Source: Loripinus fragilis (lineage: Eukaryota > Mollusca > Bivalvia > Lucinida > Lucinidae). Taken from it: a stretch of 64,000 nucleotides of DNA. The position numbers and the translations under genes were made by a program. The notes under the pieces were generated by a model that ran no database searches, was not told where the DNA came from, and was given only the letters and a program-made list of their open reading frames with translations. Location of the stretch: positions 98,222,345 to 98,286,344 of the forward strand of contig OZ026514.1 in NCBI GenBank assembly GCA_964019695.1, given 5' to 3'. How positions within the stretch are numbered: position 1 is the stretch's first letter; the number at the start of each line of letters is the position of its first letter. Of the stretch, positions 33,551 to 45,585 are shown in pieces.

Positions 33551-33750
33551 CTTTGTGTTGTACGTATATACTTTATGTCCATTCTAGTATTGCAATCATC
33601 TTGATGGGGAAGAGAGAGCTGATTGCTTTGCTTAATTTGTCTTCTTGGTGTCTCGTGATGGTTGAGCGGCTCTTCCTCGCAGTGCCACGGGGATGTCTGC
33701 AGTTTGTGATTGTGGTATTTCCTGATCATACTCACTTACTATTTTTGAAT
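33551..33750 (+). repeat. Repeat R1, copy inside the LINE
   Basis: TTGATGGGGAAGAGAGAGCTG, CTCTTCCTCGCAGTGCC, CTGCAGTTTGTGATTG and CCTGATCATACTCACTTAC match the other R1 copies. It separates the RT coding for TPIFKK from the next palm motif, so it is an insertion in the LINE. Confidence 0.7.
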
Positions 33751-33754
33751 CGGT

Positions 33755-34030
33755 CACTTTTCTTGAAAATTTAGGTGAAGTTAGCTGACCTCCAATCATC
33801 TGGTACTTTTCCACAATCAAACGATCTTTGAAAGATGGTTGTGAGTAAGTGGTAAGTCTCATTGGCCTTGTCTTTTAGTATCCTGTCGGGGATCAAATCT
33901 GGACCACTAGCTTTATGTTGGTTGAGCTTCCAGAGAAATTTCCTACCCCTTCGTCTGTCACATTGATCTCCCCCATGGACCTGTATGGCTTGATGGATGG
34001 CTTGGGAATGTTTGACCAGAGAGCTTTAAA
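33755..34030 (-). pseudogene. LINE reverse transcriptase, fingers segment
   Basis: Minus-strand translation gives INVTDEGVGNLLWKLNQHKA and SGPDLIPDRILKDKANE, then FDCGKVPDDWRSANFTP. This is the canonical start of jockey/CR1-type RT domains. No preceding endonuclease is visible. Confidence 0.8.
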
Positions 34031-34780
34031 ACAGGAATTATCACTCTGGTGCTAAATAGAGGTTAAGATCCAAAGCAGATCGAAAATTGCAGAGGAATAA
34101 CAGCATCTGGAATATCCAGTAAGCATTTTGAGTCCTTATCTTTGTTTTATCTCCTTTTTATATCTGATTTGTATGTACTCAGGGATGATGCATCGATAAG
34201 TTTGGGATCTTTCATGTGAACCAAACATCTACATGTATGTGTCCTTGATCCACATCGGAAATAAGGGTAAGGTTTGTACCGTTAAACGTGTATTAGCCCT
34301 CCAGTATTTTTTACAGGTCGCTCCAAGGCAGTGCTTCTTTTTGTTATTTATATTTCACGTTTGTCTTTATTATGCTGTCTTGTCTATTCCTTGCAGCATT
34401 TTGATCACCTGCTGGGAAAGGGCTGACCTCTTGGCTCACTTGTGTGTATTATTTTCTTGAGTTTTTGACTCTTTCCCATATGGAGTTTCTGGTCAGGTGT
34501 GGTACTTGATTGTATCGATTCCTGATCATTGCTTCTTCTTTACTTTCAATATTCTTTATTAAGTAAAATGATCATAACTCAATCGTGCCAACAGTTAAAT
34601 TTCACAGAAGGCCTCTCTGCGATCATGCTAGGTTTGTTAGTCAGTGAAGCAAAAGCTGAAACACAACACATTGGAACCGAGGGACTACTTCTTGCAATGA
34701 TAGACAAGCTTTTGATGCGCATATCATACAATCGTAATGGAAATGCTGGCTGCTAAAAGTGTTCATCCAGATGTCAGGTT
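34031..34780. other. Intergenic stretch between two LINEs
   Basis: No gene recognised. A short segment at 34490-34535 (GTCAGGTGTGGTACTTGATTG) is shared with 37760-37800 and, inverted, with 33185-33235. The frame at 34529-34756 shows no known motif. Confidence 0.35.
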
Positions 34781-34786
34781 AATTGT

Positions 34787-36822
34787 AAGGATCTGTTAGA
34801 CACCGTTATCAACAGCTTCACAACATGCAGCAACATGAATGAAGTCTGGACGTTCTTCAAAAGAGGATACCACCTGATCATTGACGACAATGTACCACAC
34901 CGCATGACATCACAGAGATTTACACAGCCATGGATAAACAGAGACATCAGGCGCCTCACCCGCTTAAAACGACGATGGCAACGGCACGCAAGAAGATCGA
35001 ACGAGCAAAAAGATGGGAGAAATACAAAGCCCTGAAGAAAAAAACTCAAAAGGCCTGCAGAGACGGACACGACAACTACGTCAACGACATCCTGACCAAA
35101 GATAGCACAAATCCCAAGAGATATTGGAACTTCATCAAATCCAAGAAAAAGGATAACACCGGAATGGCACCATTGAAAAAGGACGGATTAACCTTTTGTG
35201 ACCGGCAAAACCAAGCAAACATCATGGGAAACCAATTTAGCTTTGTCTTCACCAAGGAGGATACATCAAACTTACCTGACCTTGGACCAAGTAACACCCA
35301 GAGTGCCCCGCCCATCAACGTCGATCCAAAAGGCATTCAGAAACTCTTGAAGGATTTAAAGCCCCACAAAGCTACTGGACCAGACTGCATACTTGCCAGA
35401 CTCCTGAAAACAGCTGCAGATGAACTAGCCCATGAACTGGCCCACCTATTCCAGATCTCTGTGGACAACGGAAAAATCCCCCTGGACTGGAAGACGGCAC
35501 TTGTAACTCCAGTATTCAAGAAAGGCAACAGATCAGACCCAGGAAACTACCGTCCAATTTCCCTAACCTCAATTGCATGCAAGATCTTGGAACATTTTTT
35601 CCATAGCTGCATAATAAACCACTTTGAGCGCCATAACATACTAACTGACTGCCAGCACGGATTTAGGAAACACAGATCGTGCGAGACACAGCTGATCATG
35701 ACAGTTGACGACCTAGCAAGAGGACTAAACGAGCACCAGCAAGTCGACGCCGTCCTCCTTGACTTCTCAAAGGCATTTGACAAGGTACCCCACCAGCGAT
35801 TACTCCTTAAGCTAGAACACTATGGAGTTCGTGGAAACCTCCTGAAGTGGGTGGAAGACTTCCTCTCAGCAAGAACCCAAGAGGTGGTCTTCAATGGCAC
35901 CAAGTCAACGCCTCTGCCAGTTTCATCGGGAGTCCCTCAAGGCACAGTACTAGGCCCACTATTATTCTTAGCCTACATAAATGACATGCCAGAGGGTATA
36001 CGGTCAACAGTCAAACTGTTCGCAGATGACAGCCTGGTATATAGGAAAATCAGCAACAAGTGGGACTGGAAGAACTCCAACAAGACCTTGATAGGCTAAA
36101 AGAATGGGAAAAGAAGTGGCAAATGGCTTTCAACGCTGAGAAATGTGAAGTTTTGTGCATTACAAACAAGAAAAACACAATTCAACAACTACTTCATCCA
36201 TGGTCAGAAGTTAGCCATAAAGTCTGATTCAAAATACCTGGGAGTCACCATAAGCAGCAACCTTTCCTGGAGTAAGCATGTAAATAACATCTCTAAAAAA
36301 GCAAACCCCACCATGGCCTTCCTCAGACGCAACATCAGACCAGCTTCCCAACAAGCAAAGAGTACTGCCTACAAGACCTTCGTACGACTGACTCTCGAAT
36401 ACGCCTCAACGGTCTGGTCTCCACACACAGACACTGACTCAAACCAGCTAGAGATGGTACAGAGAAGAGCTGCCAGATTTGTCAAGAGTGACTACAGCCG
36501 TAAAAGCAGTGTTACAGCCATGCGCCAGGACCTAGGTTGGGACACCTTACTGCAACGCAGAGACCAAGCCCGCCTGTCTATGATGTACCGGATAGCTCAC
36601 CAACAGGTAGACATCCCCGCCGAACGGTACCTGACACCTCTTGACAACAGAACCAGAGGCCATAATGCACGATTCAGACAGATCCCAACTTCATTCACGG
36701 GTTATCAACAAAGTTTCTTCCCCAGAACGATCGTACTGTGGAATCAACTCCCGCAAGAAGCAGTGAGCCAGTCAACGCTGGAGGCCTTCCAGATCCAGCT
36801 GGCCACCCTCACACCTTAAACC
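34787..36822 (+). pseudogene. LINE ORF2 reverse transcriptase, three frame changes
   Basis: The RT motifs are in order: fingers KATGPD, TPVFKKGNRSDPGNYRPISL, HGFRKHRSCETQL, LLDFSKAFDKVPHQRLL, SGVPQGTVLGPLLFLAYIND, and the catalytic FADDSLVY at 36019. The C-terminal part has KYLGVTISSNLSWSKHV, LEYASTVWSPHT, QLEMVQRRAARFVKS and FFPRTIVLWNQLP, ending at TAA. Frame changes lie near 34990, 36062 and 36180. The last two compensate each other, leaving about 40 codons (LEELQQDLDRLKEWEKKW) in another frame. The catalytic Asp pair is intact, but the protein cannot be made whole. Confidence 0.9.
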
Positions 36823-36973
36823 AGCCACAGATGTTTTTAACCTATTGATTTTAACAGACCTATTTTACTTGTACATACAGAACCAGCTTTTAGCCGTGGC
36901 GCATGAGCAAAGTCCACACAATTGCGAGAATACTCAGTTCTGAGGGATGCAATTACTAAAGATGATGATGATG
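34787..36973 (+). mobile_element. 5'-truncated jockey/CR1-like LINE
   Basis: It contains most of the RT domain and the C-terminal region, a 3' UTR of about 150 bp, and a (GAT)n tail at 36958-36973. AATTGT occurs directly before (34781-34786) and after (36974-36979) the element; as a target duplication it is short and only suggestive. The family differs from the minus-strand LINE (fingers LKPHKATGPDCILAR versus LNQHKASGPDLIPDR). The endonuclease half is missing, as is usual after incomplete target-primed reverse transcription. Confidence 0.85.
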
Positions 36974-37129
36974 AATTGTCAAAAAATATATCAAGTGCTA
37001 TCATCGTGAAAAGGGTTGATGAGTGAAGTCAAAGCTTTCCTGTTCAACAGTGGGTGCATCGAATGGGGAATCCTGTTAACTAACCTTTTATAAAACAAGA
37101 CCAAACTCTGCTCTGGACCTGCGTCGCCG

Positions 37130-37500
37130 GTGCACATCTTCAATGTGTGAACAATCGACATGCAAAGTAAAATATACAGAAATGAAATCAGATAACACCC
37201 AAATTACACAAAGTAATCTACAGTAGGTGACGTAACAATTTCTAAGTTAAACACTCAAAATTATGGGATCAAATGTGCAGAAATATAGGGTGTACATGTT
37301 CAATGTGTGAACAATTATAATAGAAAGTTTGTGTATAAATGAATGAACAGATTTCACAAACCAGACACCCCCTAAGCATTTCAGATGGAAAAATGTCTTA
37401 GTTCAACAGCCCTAAAATAAGAAAATATTTATCAAATTTGCACACAAAAATGAGAGGCACATGTTCAATGTATAAACAATCATTAAGCAAAGTTTAATGA
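37130..37500. repeat. Satellite-like array, left part (~165 bp units)
   Basis: Units carry CATCTTCAATGTGTGAACAA, GCAAAGT, CACCCCCTAAGCATTTC, GGAAAAATGTCTTAGTTCAAC and TGTGCACAAAATGAGAGG. Landmarks fall near 37143, 37301 and 37464. The array is interrupted by about 700 bp and resumes at 38225. Confidence 0.8.
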
Positions 37501-37565
37501 TTGTATGATGATACATTGCAATCAGTAAAGTTTAATGATTTCATGATGATACATTGCAATAGTAA
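37488..37565. repeat. 39-bp imperfect tandem duplication
   Basis: AAGTTTAATGATTGTATGATG then ATACATTGCAAT recurs as AAGTTTAATGATTTCATGATG then ATACATTGCAAT at the point where the satellite array is interrupted. Confidence 0.7.
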
Positions 37566-38224
37566 GAAGGCTTCCATGCGAGCTGAACATTTCTTGTACA
37601 GGAGCAGAATCTAGGGCGAAGATTTGGTACCAGTAAAATGCATTTAAGCCCCCGGTGGCTTAGGCTGCTGTCCGTTCTAAGGCGGTGGCTCTGTTGTTGT
37701 TGACTTCTTGGCTCTCGTTTGTGGTGTCTACTGTGAGTCTGTCACTTTCCCATTGGTATCCTGGGTCAGGTGTGGTACTTGATTGTATCGATTCCTGATC
37801 TTTGCACCCTTACTTACTTTGTTGTTTATTGTTACTCCCATTGTTGGAGTCTGTAATTGTTCTATGTTTTGTTGTACGTTACTTTATGTACATTCTAGTT
37901 TGCAATCATCTTGATGGGGAAGAGAGAGAGAGAGAGAGAAAGAGAGCTGGATGCTTTGCTTAGTTTGTCTTCCTGGTGTCTCGTGTTGTGTGGCTCTTCC
38001 TCGCGGTGCAATGCGGATTTGTCTGCAGTTTGTGATTGTAGTATATCCTGACCATACTAACTTACTATTTTTGAATATTAAGGAATAAAAATTCTTGGAG
38101 GTACAGATTACATAAAACCAGAAACCATCAAAGCATTTCTAACGAAAAAATGTCTCCGTTCAAGACCCCCCCTCCCCCCCCCCAAGTAAAAAAATAAAAT
38201 GAAAAAAATAATAATCGTGTAATG
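37566..38224 (+). repeat. Insertion in the satellite array, including repeat R1
   Basis: It contains CAGGTGTGGTACTTGATTG and CGATTCCTGATC (37765-37800), then R1 from TTGTTGTACG (37872) to CTTACTATTTTTGAAT (38077), with a GA microsatellite at 37920-37945. Followed by one more poor satellite unit and a C-run near 38165. Confidence 0.6.
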
Positions 38225-38770
38225 TGCATAAAATAAAATAGGACGTGCACATCTTCAATGTGTGAACAATCATAATGCAAGCAATGAATAGTGTTGGGAG
38301 TTCCAGATTAAACAAACTAGGCACCTTAAGCATTTTGGAAGGAAAAATGTTAAAGTTCAACATCCGTCAAAAATAAAAAAAACTATTAAATGTGCACAAA
38401 ATGAGAGGTGCACATCTTCAATGTGTAAACAATCATTTTGCAAAATTCGAATATAAAGGAATGAATACTACTGGAGTTACAGATTACACAAACTAGTCCC
38501 CCTAAGCATTTCGGATAGAAAAATGTCTAAGTTCAACACCCGTCAAAATTATAAAAAAAATATGAAACGCGCGCAAAATAGGAGGTGCACATCTTCAATG
38601 TGTGAACAATTATTATGCAAAGTTTGAATATAAGGGAATGAATACTGTTGGAGTTGTAGATTGCACAAACAAGGCACCCCTAAGCATTTCGGATGGAAAA
38701 TGTCGACGTCCAACACCCATCAAAATGAGAAAAAAATATAGTGCATACTTAGTGCTGTTTAAATCAATGG
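38225..38770. repeat. Satellite-like array, right part
   Basis: Three further units with CATCTTCAATGTGTGAACAA-type landmarks near 38251, 38409 and 38590 (158-180 bp apart). Sequence drift between units is moderate. Confidence 0.8.
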
Positions 38771-38989
38771 CAAATGGGAGATAAATACGGCTTAACATAA
38801 CACAACTACTCTAAACATTTATGTTTTGATTATATATCAATTGAAGGGCTAAAACGTAAGACTTTTTTTTTTATTAATTCCGCAATTGTGTTTTACCATC
38901 AAAGAATGTACGATCTGTCAGCTTAGTATGCCTGCGCACTATTTAAGCATGCAAAATGCATATAATACTTCCGTGTGTAAAAAGAAAAG

Positions 38990-39155
38990 TAGGTATTCTT
39001 TAATGTTTTTCGGATGAAAATATGTTCCCCACTTTGACCCAGCTTCTGACTAGCATGCAAATCCATAAAAGGCGTTTACCTTTTAAAGGATTTGCTGGGT
39101 CAAGGTGGGGAAAATTATTTTATATGAAAAAAAATAAGCATTCCCATTTGTCTAT
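38990..39155. mobile_element. Foldback MITE with CCCACTTTGACCCAGC stem
   Basis: TATGTTCCCCACTTTGACCC and AGC at about 39020 pair with GCTGGGTCAAGGTGGGGAAA at about 39095. The outer GGTATTCTTTAATG and AAATAAGCATTCCC extend the inversion. Centre: CATAAAAGGCGTTTACC. Confidence 0.65.
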
Positions 39156-39277
39156 TTACAACCGGAGTTATTAACTTCGCTTAACCTCAAGATAACAAAG
39201 TGAAACAGAAAGAAGTCATTGGAATTGACAAAGAAAATGAGATTCTGACTCTTAGGAGGCCAACAACTGGACATAGA

Positions 39278-42200
39278 GTAAGACAGGGCAAGACGTCCAG
39301 GTGGGGGAAGACGCCCACTCCCTTTATTTTATCAATAATGAAGTTTAGATAGTAATATGGTGTTCGAATGGAATGGTTGCGTCATGTCGCGCGAATTATA
39401 AAACCGAGAAAATGTCTTAGCCTGTAGCAAAAAGTAAATTTTTACCTCCTATAATCATTTTTTTTGTTATTCACAATGTTGAACATTATGTCACTGTTCG
39501 CTTACTGTGGGAATCTTTCTGTTCAAATAATGCATGTTTGTGACACAAGGTATTAGCAATAATTAGAGAGGCACGAGTCCCATTACTCGTGCACGTTCAG
39601 AAACTTATTTATAGATTTTGCTATTGACAACCCCGAGGGACAAGACGCCCATTATAGTGTTTTATGGGCAAAATACCTACGGTGGACGTTTTGCCCTGTG
39701 TCACTGGGCGTTTTGACCCTTTACTGTTCTGCGCTACTCGTCCTTCATTATTTCGTATGTAAAAATATTTACTAAAAGAATACTTCTTCAGTTGATTCTA
39801 GAACTAATTTCTAAAGAACTTGGCGTAGAAGCCACTGTCTGTGGGACAATGGGCGTTTTGTCTCACCCAAAAAGGCGTCTTGCCCCAGCTATGGGAAGAC
39901 GCCCACTGAAATGTAAAAAAAATAATCGAGTAATTGCTGCAGTACCTTTAGACGGATGGCTGAGAATGGGTTTGCTCCCCCCCCCTCCTAGGGAATTTCG
40001 CAGACATATCCTATCTTGTAAAAAATTGAAAGCCAAGTCTTTTAAGAAATGTTTGCACTCTGTGCGTTGGGGCGTTTGTCTGTAAGAGCCTGTAACATAC
40101 GTTACTTTATCAAATTAAGAAAAAGTAAATTGAAAGTTTGGGCTACAAATTAAAGACATTAAAATATTTATTTTTAAAAATCATTCATATAGTCTGCACA
40201 CTGGATATCTTAACTACGTATGACAGCCATTTGAACAAAATTGCGGCATCCTAAGGTGTCATATGCGTTACAAAAATCAGATAACCCATTAAAATTTGCA
40301 AGTGTGGCTAACATTATTTACATTCACAATCTCTCTGTGTGATTGCAAAATTTTTTTGACCATGTCTGACTAGCTTTTGCAATTGGCTAACAGAAAAATT
40401 AAAGCTTGTTTCCCTAGCTTAAATAATTTTTCTGGAATAAGCAATTTAACAACCCTACCCCAACCCAGTTTTAAGGTGAAATGTTTGGTATTAAAACTAG
40501 AGTAAAAATAGTTATAAAATATTTGCAGTTGATGAATATGTTTAATTCTTTGGGATTTATTTGCTTATATGAAAAGACTCATAAATCTGCAAGTTTGTTG
40601 CAAAATCATTAATATCAGAGGCTGTAATATATGTTACCTGATGTTATAAATGGGCAAGCTCATTGTCTTTACGTAAGATATGCCTAAAATGTTTTAATCT
40701 CCTCGAGGGAATTTTGCTGACACATTCCTTCTTATAGTACAACGCAAGCTGCATCGAATAAGGGATGTTTGCACTCTCTATGTTGGGGCGTTAGTCTGAA
40801 ACAGCATGTTACATGCCTTACTATATCAAATAAAGGAAATATAGCTTGAAAGTTTGAGCTAAAATTGTGAAAAAAAACCTCACAGCTGCTGGATATCTTA
40901 CATTGTTTAGGGATTTTGAACTGGCTCGTATGATAAAGAATTATAGATCTGCTAGCTGTCACCAAGTTTTAAAGATCAGAGAGCGTTACATATGTTAGCG
41001 TGATAACTAAAATCATCAAATAGTATTTTGACATCAAGCTGAGTAAGGGCCTGCTCCATCCTAATCCCCTTTGGAATTCTGCAGACATATTAAATCTTAT
41101 GTAACCATTCAATGTGTATCTAATAAGAAATGTTTGCACTCTGTAAGTCGGGGCGTTAGCCTGTAACAGCTTGTTACATATGTTACTATATCAATATGAG
41201 AATAAGAAATTTGAATATTTGAGCTACAGTAAGAAGACATTAAAATTATTTAATAAATTGACATTCTTATAGTCTGCATACTGGATGTCTTTGCTACATA
41301 TGGAAGCTGTTTAACATTAATACGGCTAACTGAGGTGCTATGTGCGTTACATGAACCTAATTATAATTTAAAAGCTATAATTGTGGCTATCGTCATTTAG
41401 TTAAACAACTACTATGACTTGGTTTCAAACTGTTTTATAAGATTTTACAAACATATACTCAATAGATGAATAGGAAAAACCAAGTTTTGCTTTCTTAAAT
41501 ATATTGTCTAATAGGAGCTGATACACAGCCCTACTCCCAGTTTTACAGAGAAGCAAATTGTGTTATTACCGTTTAAGTAAAACACATGAAAGCGATTGCA
41601 GCGTGTGGATATTTTACATTTTCTTAGTCTGTCTTGCTCATATATCTGCAAGATGTCATTAAGTTTAAGATCAGGACACTTAATGTGTACTTATAAGTCT
41701 TTGGTGCCAAAACACTAGAAATTATATTCATTTCTGATAATCAAGTCCATGGACTGTTGTTACAGATGTTATCAATGACCTTTTGGACACATTTCCTAAT
41801 ACTGTGCATATAATGCTAAATAAAGAACCACAAATAGAAAAGATAGTTTATTATTTGCACAAGACAATACAATAAAAGAAATGGTCCAAACTAATTCTCA
41901 TCCATTAACACTCATGTTAAACGTTTGTCTTTGTCTGCTTCTGTGGTAATCATTAATATCACACGCCTCCTTGAAACTAGTGGAATCATCAAACAATATT
42001 TCAATCATTTATTGTTATACAATTCTACCAACAGTCCACTCAAAATTGATGAGCCATTATCAACTTTCCAATTTTGCCATTCATGGCTTGGAACATTTGG
42101 AAGCTGATATGAATGCCTAATAGTTGGCTCTTTGAGTATGTGTTTCAAGTGATGCTCTGCAAGTAGGAGAAAGACTAAAGCTTTACAAGAAGGAAAAGCT

Positions 42201-45090
42201 ATGCCATTAAAAGCAATGAGTACCTGGACTGATGTACCTTGATATTTCTGTGATAAAGAATCATATCTTAGCTGTTTAACTTTTATAAATGTAGCCTTTC
42301 AATATACATGCAACAAAGATATTTTCATCTTATAATGTCTCTGCAATTATTATCTTTCCCCAAGCATTCAAAAACTTATTTGAAGTCTTAGTACTTCTGA
42401 AGTGCTGAAACTGAGGTAACTCTTTCCCTTCAGATAAACGAACTAGATGTATCACAGCAGGTAAAGTAATGAAATGCAGGATGAACAGAACGCATATAAG
42501 ACCCTTTCAATTCCATGATTCACTAAGTTTCTAAGATAAGAGCGCTTATTAAAGGATGTAACATATATAACTCGTCATAATAAACGAGCAAGGGCATTGT
42601 CGTGACATCCTTTTTGATGGCAAGTGTTTTCAATTTCAGGGTTTTCAATGGCTCATGAAACGGGGCACCTTATCAACTTGTTTACTCTGTATAAATCTTC
42701 CATAGAGCATAATAGAGAACTACTGGATATCCTATTCTACCCATAGTCCACTTTCCTTCTTTTGAATGCAACAGCTAATGATATGGCTGCAAAAACTGAG
42801 AATCATAGGTTTTACATTATTTTAAGGCTTTCTTCAATGTACTGCCATCAAAAAACAACCAACTGCAAACATAATTGATGGCAATGTCCAACTTCATATT
42901 CATTCTCTTATACCAGATAACTTTCAAGGTGTAACAGAAATTGTTTCAGACGGTCTGCAAAACCATCAAGAGTCAACATTGTAACTTAAGAAAACTTATA
43001 AAGTTCTTTGGGCACAGCAAAATACTATTGATCTAAGACCTGAGGACTTAAGCACCAAAGGAAAGGATAAGTTCCAGGGCAAATGATGCAAAAAAGCAGC
43101 CTATTAAATTTCTGTTTGACCAATGTCAGAAACCATAAAGTATTCTTAAAGGTACACGGTAGAAACATAGCTTTTGCAAAATCAGAGCGAAGTTATCATT
43201 TGGCTAACACGGATGCAGAGGCAGCTGCAATAAGATTGCTCTTGTCACTTCACAGGAAGGGACATTTACCAGAGTCATACTCCATTGTATACATATATGT
43301 AAAATGGCATTAAACCCATATTTAATCAGGTGTATGATCCCATGACACTGACATGCTGTTTCTGCTTTTGAAGAATGCTAAGGATTCAAGTTATAGCTGA
43401 GTCAATTTGTTTGACGCTGGCACTGGCCACACATACAAAGAAAATTAAGTCTTTTGGTGGAAAAAGAGGAGGATCACACGACATGCTTATAAGTAATGTT
43501 TGTCACAATTATCAATTTTAAAAAGTAATCTTAATTAAAGTAACGCATATAACACCACAGGAAGCTGTATATTTGTTAAAAACACTTTCTTAGGTATTCA
43601 GCATGCAAACTACATGAATAATTCAAATAAATAGATAGTTTTATGTCTTCTTTCTGTTTCTCAGACTTTCAATTCATTTATTCCGAAATTGATGAGGTAA
43701 CATACGTATCATACCATTACAGGCTAACCCCAATAGTTAATAAAGTGCAAACATCTCTTATTTGATGCAGCTTGAATTGTTCTTTAAGGTAGGATATGTC
43801 TGCACAATTCCCAAAGGGGTGGAGAGGAACAGGATTGTACTCAGTTTGCAGTTCAATTCTATGCCATGATTTTACTGGTTGTGATGAAATGGGTGATTAT
43901 TTTGCCATAGAAGCAGACACAATGATAGACATTGTGAGGGTGACTTGAATAAAGATTGTTTTTGAATAATTATATTTAATAGGAATATTTATTAAATTGT
44001 GTCATTTAAATGAGAACCATTATTTTCTATCTATATGTCTATATATTTAAATATTATAGGGATTAGGAAATATGTGATAAAAATTATATATAACATATGT
44101 AACACAATTCCATGGGCTTGTTATCATTATTGACTGTAATTACTAAGACTAAGGGACCAGAGGCTAGAGATTAATAGGAAAGCATGTGAAAAATAAAAAA
44201 AAAAATCTGAAATATCATCTCTTACTTCCAAGACAATGTCCTTGCTCATTTATTATGCCATGTAACATACGTTACATACTTTAATAAGTGCTCTGATACT
44301 GATGTCAAACTTGCAAATGTATGATTCTTTATTGCATTAGCAAGAAAGTGCCAAAAATGTAAGATATCCACGAGCGTCAAATATTTTCATATGGTTTTCT
44401 TCAATAATAGATACCAAAATAGGATGCTTAAAATTGGGGGTAGGGTTGTTTAATAGCTCATATAAAACAATATATTTGAGATAGAAAAGCAAACTTTGTT
44501 TTTTCTATTAGTCGAATGAGTATTATAGTAAACTAAGATTAAAAACACTGGTAAAACGCACAAATAGTCTGTAAAATTAAATGATGTTAGTCACGATTTC
44601 AACTTTCAAAGGGAAATTTAATCTATGTAATGCATATAACACCATTGAAGGCTGTAATTTTGTTTAAAATGCTGCTTTTATGTAGCTTAGGCATCCAGCT
44701 TGCAAACTATATAAGAAATTTGAATAATTAGATGGTTTAATGTCTTCTTCCTGTAGCTCAAACTTTCATTTTGATTTTTTTTCTTAGTTTGTTACAGTAA
44801 CATATGTAACAGGCTGTCAGAGACTAAAGCCCCGGAGCACAGAGTGCAAACATCTCTTAAAAGATGCGGCCTAAAAATTTCTTTAAGTTAGGATATGTCT
44901 GCAAAATTCCCTAGGGGGGGGGGGGGGGGGGGGGCAGGACCTTTTTTTAGCTCGAAGTCTACTTGTATCGTTTTGTTGTCTTATTGTCATTTTGTTATAG
45001 AACGATATGATCACTACACAAAACGCATAAATGTTCCAATTTCAGTCAGCATTTAAAATTTATATGAGGGGGCGTCTTGCCCCGCCTTAC
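39278..45090. mobile_element. TIR element split by copy A of the 5-kb element
   Basis: Left end GTAAGACAGGGCAAGACG and inverted right end GTAAGGCGGGGCAAGACG match. The host sequence is 39278-39948 plus 44962-45090 (about 800 bp). It contains several GGGCGTTTTG and AAGACGCCCA motifs in both orientations at 39300-39320, 39700-39715 and 39850-39905. Non-coding MITE-like element. Confidence 0.7.
39949..44961. mobile_element. 5-kb composite palindromic element P5, copy A
   Basis: It begins TAGACGGATGGCTGAGAATG and ends AGCTCGAAGTCTA, with a C-run just inside the left end and a G-run just inside the right. The ends are imperfect inverted repeats and both carry TA, compatible with a Tc1/mariner-type TA target. 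Internal sequence consists of diverged inverted and direct repeats of one unit (GGAATTYTGCAGACATAT ... ATGTTTGCACTCTGT ... GGGGCGTTAGTCTGTAACA) at about 39990, 40700 and 41065, and inverted at 43830 and 44910. No transposase frame. A second copy lies at 53501-58515. Confidence 0.85.
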
Positions 45091-45580
45091 TGTATATTGT
45101 TTTTGCTTCTATGGTGGTGTATATTTCCATTTTGTCTGGAAAGAGGTCGGAGTTCCGGGATTCTATTGGCACGTCCCTACTCATTTTGAAAGCAGCCCCC
45201 TACCGGGCTGTTATCGTATAAATACTGGAAACGTCGAGTGCTCAAAATGGTGAATTGGTGAAAGAGCGTCGATTTTTTAATACAATTTTCCTTCTTTCCT
45301 CGGACCTAGTATACTGGGTCCGAGTTCTTTCCAACGGCCACCCATCTCTGGAAGAATTTTTGCAGAAAATGTGCGTGACTTATGTATTTAACAGCCTGGT
45401 GTAACTAAAAAATCGTGAGCACATCCACAAACGGTACTGTACAATGGTATTAACGGACAGTGCCGAGGGTTGCCGCACTGAACGTCAAAAACGTTTTACG
45501 TCACTGGCCGTTTCCTAGAGATGCAGCATTGCCGCACTCGCAGCAATTACTTTTTTGCACTTCAATCTAACTTAATCAAC
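45091..45580. other. Unassigned stretch with a TATAAATA box and small palindromes
   Basis: TATAAATA at 45217-45224 lies in a higher-GC context (CTACCGGGCTGTTATCG). Downstream is a hairpin CTCGGACC...GGGTCCGAG at about 45299-45324 and an AACGTCAAAAACGTTTTACG segment. It could be a promoter region for something downstream; nothing confirms that. Confidence 0.25.
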
Positions 45581-45585
45581 TATAA

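Larger units (their letters stand above)
30530..34030 (-). mobile_element. Minus-strand jockey/CR1-like LINE, broken by three insertions
   Basis: Reverse-transcriptase segments appear in order from right to left: fingers (LNQHKASGPDLIPD, about 33870-33960), palm N-Y-x-L-V-S-L-T-S (33500-33545), LDFSKAFDQAPHQR (31910-31960), LFINDLPD (31715-31745), LADDCVVY (31223-31246), and the C-terminal YFTLVRPNSEYCSTV to IPAENYHTPASTRTR (30600-30930). Between them lie repeat R1 (33551-33750), an hAT element (32101-33460) and a 435-bp insertion (31258-31692). The 3' end is cut near 30525 by the T/G repeat. No endonuclease domain seen. Confidence 0.8.

Noticed and set aside
36145..36200. Separate start codon for the second part of the plus LINE at 36145
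   Set aside because: The first ~10 codons after that ATG are out of the LINE reading; the true frame enters near 36180 after a frameshift.
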